From contig JBCBCN010000007.1 in the NCBI GenBank assembly GCA_038530555.1, positions 124,001-188,000 on the forward strand: 64,000 bases of DNA. The letters are read 5' to 3'. Below, piece by piece: positions 62,129 through 64,000 of this stretch. Position 1 is the stretch's first letter. Each line of letters begins with the position of its first letter. The notes beneath the pieces were generated by a model. The model was not told the DNA's origin. It saw only the letters and a program-made list of their open reading frames with translations, and searched no databases. The position numbers were made by a program, and so were the translations under genes. This DNA is from HKCCE3408 sp038530555. GTDB lineage: Bacteria; Pseudomonadota; Alphaproteobacteria; Rhodobacterales; Rhodobacteraceae.

Positions 62129-63241
62129 TCAGTCAGCGCCCGTTAGGGCCGCGTCGATGGCCGACCAAAGCGCCTCCACCGGCTCACATCCCACCGAGAG
62201 GCGGACCGCACCCGGGGCCACGTCATCGCCCCATCTCAGGCGGCGCTCCGCGCTGGTATGGACGCCACCGAATGAGGTCGCCGGAAGGATGTAGGGGCAG
62301 CGTTCGATAAAGGCCTCGGCGGTGTCGGCATCGGAGAGCGTGAGGTGGATAAGAAAGCCGAACCGGCTCATCTGATGCCGCGCTAGGTTATGGGACGGAT
62401 CGCTGGGCAAGCCCGGAAAGCGCAGGCTCTCGACGCTCGCATGCTCCGCCAGCCGCCCGGCGATGATCTCGGCCGAGCGGCACATTCGGTCATAACGCAC
62501 CTCAAAGCTCTCGAGCCCGCGCAGGAGCAGCCAAGCCTCCATCGGGCCGGGGATCGCGCCCGAATAGGTCCGCCAATCGCGGATCCGCGCCAAGATCTCT
62601 GGGTCCCGGCTGGCCACGTGGCCCATCAGCAGATCAGAATGCCCGCCCGGAGCTTTGGTGTCGGAGGCCACGACGATGTCGGCGCCAAGCTCCAGCGGGT
62701 GTTGGCCCAGGGCAGTCATCGTCGTGTTATCGACGACCGAGCGCCCGCCCGCATCCCGCACAGCTTGGGTCACAGCGGCGATGTCGATCAGGTCCAAGCC
62801 GGGATTGGACGGCGTCTCGATGAAGACCAGTTCGAAGCCCGCGAAGCCGCCTTCGGCAAACGCTGCGGTCGGCCGGGTCTCGACCTTGATCCCGAACCTC
62901 TCCAGGAATTTCTCGGCCAGCACCCGAGGCGAGTAATAGCCGTCCGAGGGCATGAGCATCCGCGCGCCCGCCTTAAGCGAGGCGAACATCGCCGCCGAAA
63001 TCGCCGCCATGCCGGACGGGAATAGGACCACGGGCGCGCCTTCAAGATAGGCCAGAGCCGCCTCGACATGGTGCCAGGTCGGGTTGTCCGTGCGCCCATA
63101 GGTCCACGCGGCATCGGGCGCGCCGGGCAGGTGATACATCGAGGCATGGACCATCGGGGCGCTGACCGGATCGCCCTTGGAGAGCTGTCGCAGATGCAAA
63201 AGCTCACTGGCTTTGCGGTCAGTCTTACCGTGATCTTCCAT
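62129..63241 (-). CDS. Cys/Met metabolism PLP-dependent lyase (cystathionine gamma-synthase family)
   Basis: A 370-residue PLP enzyme of the trans-sulfuration family, related to cystathionine beta- and gamma-lyases. Visible are WTYGRTDNPTWHHVEAALAYLEGA, the cofactor-ring segment FPSGMAAISAAMFASL, FIETPSNPGLDLIDIAAV, VVDNTTMTALGQHPLELGADIVVASDTKAPGGHSDLLMG (the Lys in S-D-T-K binds PLP) and the C-terminal VRLSVGCEPVEAL. Replacement of the usual Y/F after the Lys by Ala-Pro is a small deviation. The likely product is homocysteine or pyruvate from a sulfur amino acid, but the exact substrate is not determined. It is monocistronic and separated from the M50 gene by 112 bases. Confidence 0.9.
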   Translation of the reverse strand: MEDHGKTDRKASELLHLRQLSKGDPVSAPMVHASMYHLPGAPDAAWTYGRTDNPTWHHVEAALAYLEGAPVVLFPSGMAAISAAMFASLKAGARMLMPSDGYYSPRVLAEKFLERFGIKVETRPTAAFAEGGFAGFELVFIETPSNPGLDLIDIAAVTQAVRDAGGRSVVDNTTMTALGQHPLELGADIVVASDTKAPGGHSDLLMGHVASRDPEILARIRDWRTYSGAIPGPMEAWLLLRGLESFEVRYDRMCRSAEIIAGRLAEHASVESLRFPGLPSDPSHNLARHQMSRFGFLIHLTLSDADTAEAFIERCPYILPATSFGGVHTSAERRLRWGDDVAPGAVRLSVGCEPVEALWSAIDAALTGAD

Positions 63242-63573
63242 AGCTCACCTCTCCCTCGCAATGGCACCGCTTGGCCCTGATTTGGCCGCGCGGAGGCAAC
63301 GCGCCTCTTCTATGGACGACAGTTTGGTCTTTGGCATCTGGAAAAGACGCGCGGCTCGGGGCGGCGAATGTCCAAGGACGATACAGGTTCAAACAGCCGC
63401 GACCACCCGTTCCGGGCACTCCAGCACATAAACTCGCTTACGATCCATTAACGCGGCCATGATACCCGCCCTAATCGGGGCGTTTGAATTGCGGGATGGG
63501 TCGAGATGCGAGCCAAGGTTAGTCCAGGAGGGGCTGCGCAACGCACTGCGCGCGCTTCAAGGCGAGGTGCGTC
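63242..63573. other. divergent intergenic region without recognisable genes
   Basis: About 330 bases separate the PLP-lyase gene from the NIDO-domain gene reading the other way. I see no supported small gene, RNA or strong hairpin. GCGAGG about six bases before ATG 63574 may be the ribosome site of the downstream gene. Confidence 0.5.
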
Positions 63574-64000
63574 ATGGCCACGATGAACAGCGGTCTGGGC
63601 GGTTCTGCGGGCTATGGCGAGAACAGCTTCCAGACGAACGGCGTGGATACCGGCAACCTCGACGACGGGGCGATCCAGGTCGACGTCACGTCCGTGTTCG
63701 GTGCGGGCGGTGTGGATTTCTTTGGCTCAAGCTACACCGACGTGTGGATTAACTCGAACGGCCTGATCACGTTCGACAGCGCCAACACCTCCTATCAGCC
63801 CTCCGGCATCGGCGGGCTCAATCAACCCGCCATCGCACCGTTTTGGTCGGACATAGACATCACCAAGGGCGGCGACATCTATTGGGATCTCGACCCCGGC
63901 GCCGGGGCTCTCACGGTCACCTGGCTGGATGTGCGCCCATACGATAGCAACAACAGTTCCACCAACTCTTTTCAGATGGTGCTGACCGACACTGGGGACG
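63574..64000 (+). CDS. NIDO-domain secreted protein, 3' part beyond window
   Basis: 142 codons are visible and the frame runs off the window. The start MATMNSGLGGSAGYGENSF has no Sec signal peptide. From about residue 50 the sequence reads SYTDVWINSNGLITFDS, AIAPFWSDIDITKGGDIYWDLD and LTVTWLDVRPYDSNNSSTNSFQMVLTD. This is the extracellular NIDO domain, also found in many Rhodobacterales type I secretion substrates with C-terminal RTX repeats. The RTX part, if present, lies outside. Its closeness to the M50/HlyD/TolC locus makes it a possible second client, but the PLP-lyase gene separates them. The upstream ribosome site is weak. Confidence 0.8.
   Translation, partial: MATMNSGLGGSAGYGENSFQTNGVDTGNLDDGAIQVDVTSVFGAGGVDFFGSSYTDVWINSNGLITFDSANTSYQPSGIGGLNQPAIAPFWSDIDITKGGDIYWDLDPGAGALTVTWLDVRPYDSNNSSTNSFQMVLTDTGD

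Noticed and set aside
1..64000. tRNA genes, CRISPR arrays, insertion sequences and attachment sites
   Set aside because: I scanned the intergenic gaps by eye and found no cloverleaf-like sequence, regularly spaced repeats, transposase or long terminal repeats. A tRNAscan-SE or ISfinder run would be needed for certainty.

Overview
The window is GC-rich chromosomal DNA from an alphaproteobacterium, most likely a marine Rhodobacterales (Roseobacter-type) species. The strongest evidence is a SAM/SAH riboswitch in front of metK, an RNA class known only from Rhodobacterales. The housekeeping order miaB, phoH, ybeY, corC, lnt, metK, trmB, aroA also fits. I found no tRNA, rRNA, insertion sequence, phage gene or CRISPR array. 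Both window edges cut genes: aroA loses its C-terminus and a NIDO-domain secreted protein loses its 3' part.

Layout. Bases 1-10081 hold mostly minus-strand housekeeping genes for aromatic amino acids, tRNA modification, SAM synthesis, lipoprotein acylation and rRNA maturation, interrupted by a YdeI-like gene and a small membrane-protein gene. Bases 10254-15442 hold small accessory genes, including an hsp20 gene with a heat-shock promoter and a ROSE-like RNA thermometer, and a trypsin-like protease. Bases 15439-22914 hold a MoxR / DUF58 / BatA-DUF4159 operon with a divergent DUF1285 gene.

Bases 22931-34680 look like a quaternary-amine catabolic island. The plus-strand operon encodes an acyl-CoA dehydrogenase, an ADP-forming acyl-CoA ligase, CaiD, a BKACE enzyme and a fused carnitine dehydrogenase-thioesterase. 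Together these could convert gamma-butyrobetaine through carnitine to glycine betaine. The divergent minus-strand genes encode a TPP-dependent decarboxylase, a GMC oxidoreductase and an aldehyde dehydrogenase. Bases 34681-45125 carry a small four-cysteine protein with its own promoter and terminator, a renalase-like oxidase, an ABC1/UbiB-like kinase, a GGDEF-EAL protein, a lipoate-ligase-like protein and three family-2-type glycosyltransferases.

Bases 45207-62016 are the most unusual part. A BamA-like porin, a TolC-like lipoprotein and a 2699-residue cysteine-free repeat protein face a minus-strand operon. That operon encodes a PqqD-like/M50 membrane protein, SapC, a periplasmic adaptor and a soluble-domain/HlyD hybrid. 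I read the locus as a dedicated surface-display system for the giant protein. The protein starts with a LEPR-XLL-like motif and contains 14 domains, each with one lysine and one asparagine in equivalent places, as expected of intramolecular isopeptide domains. No ABC ATPase of a classical type I system is present in the window.
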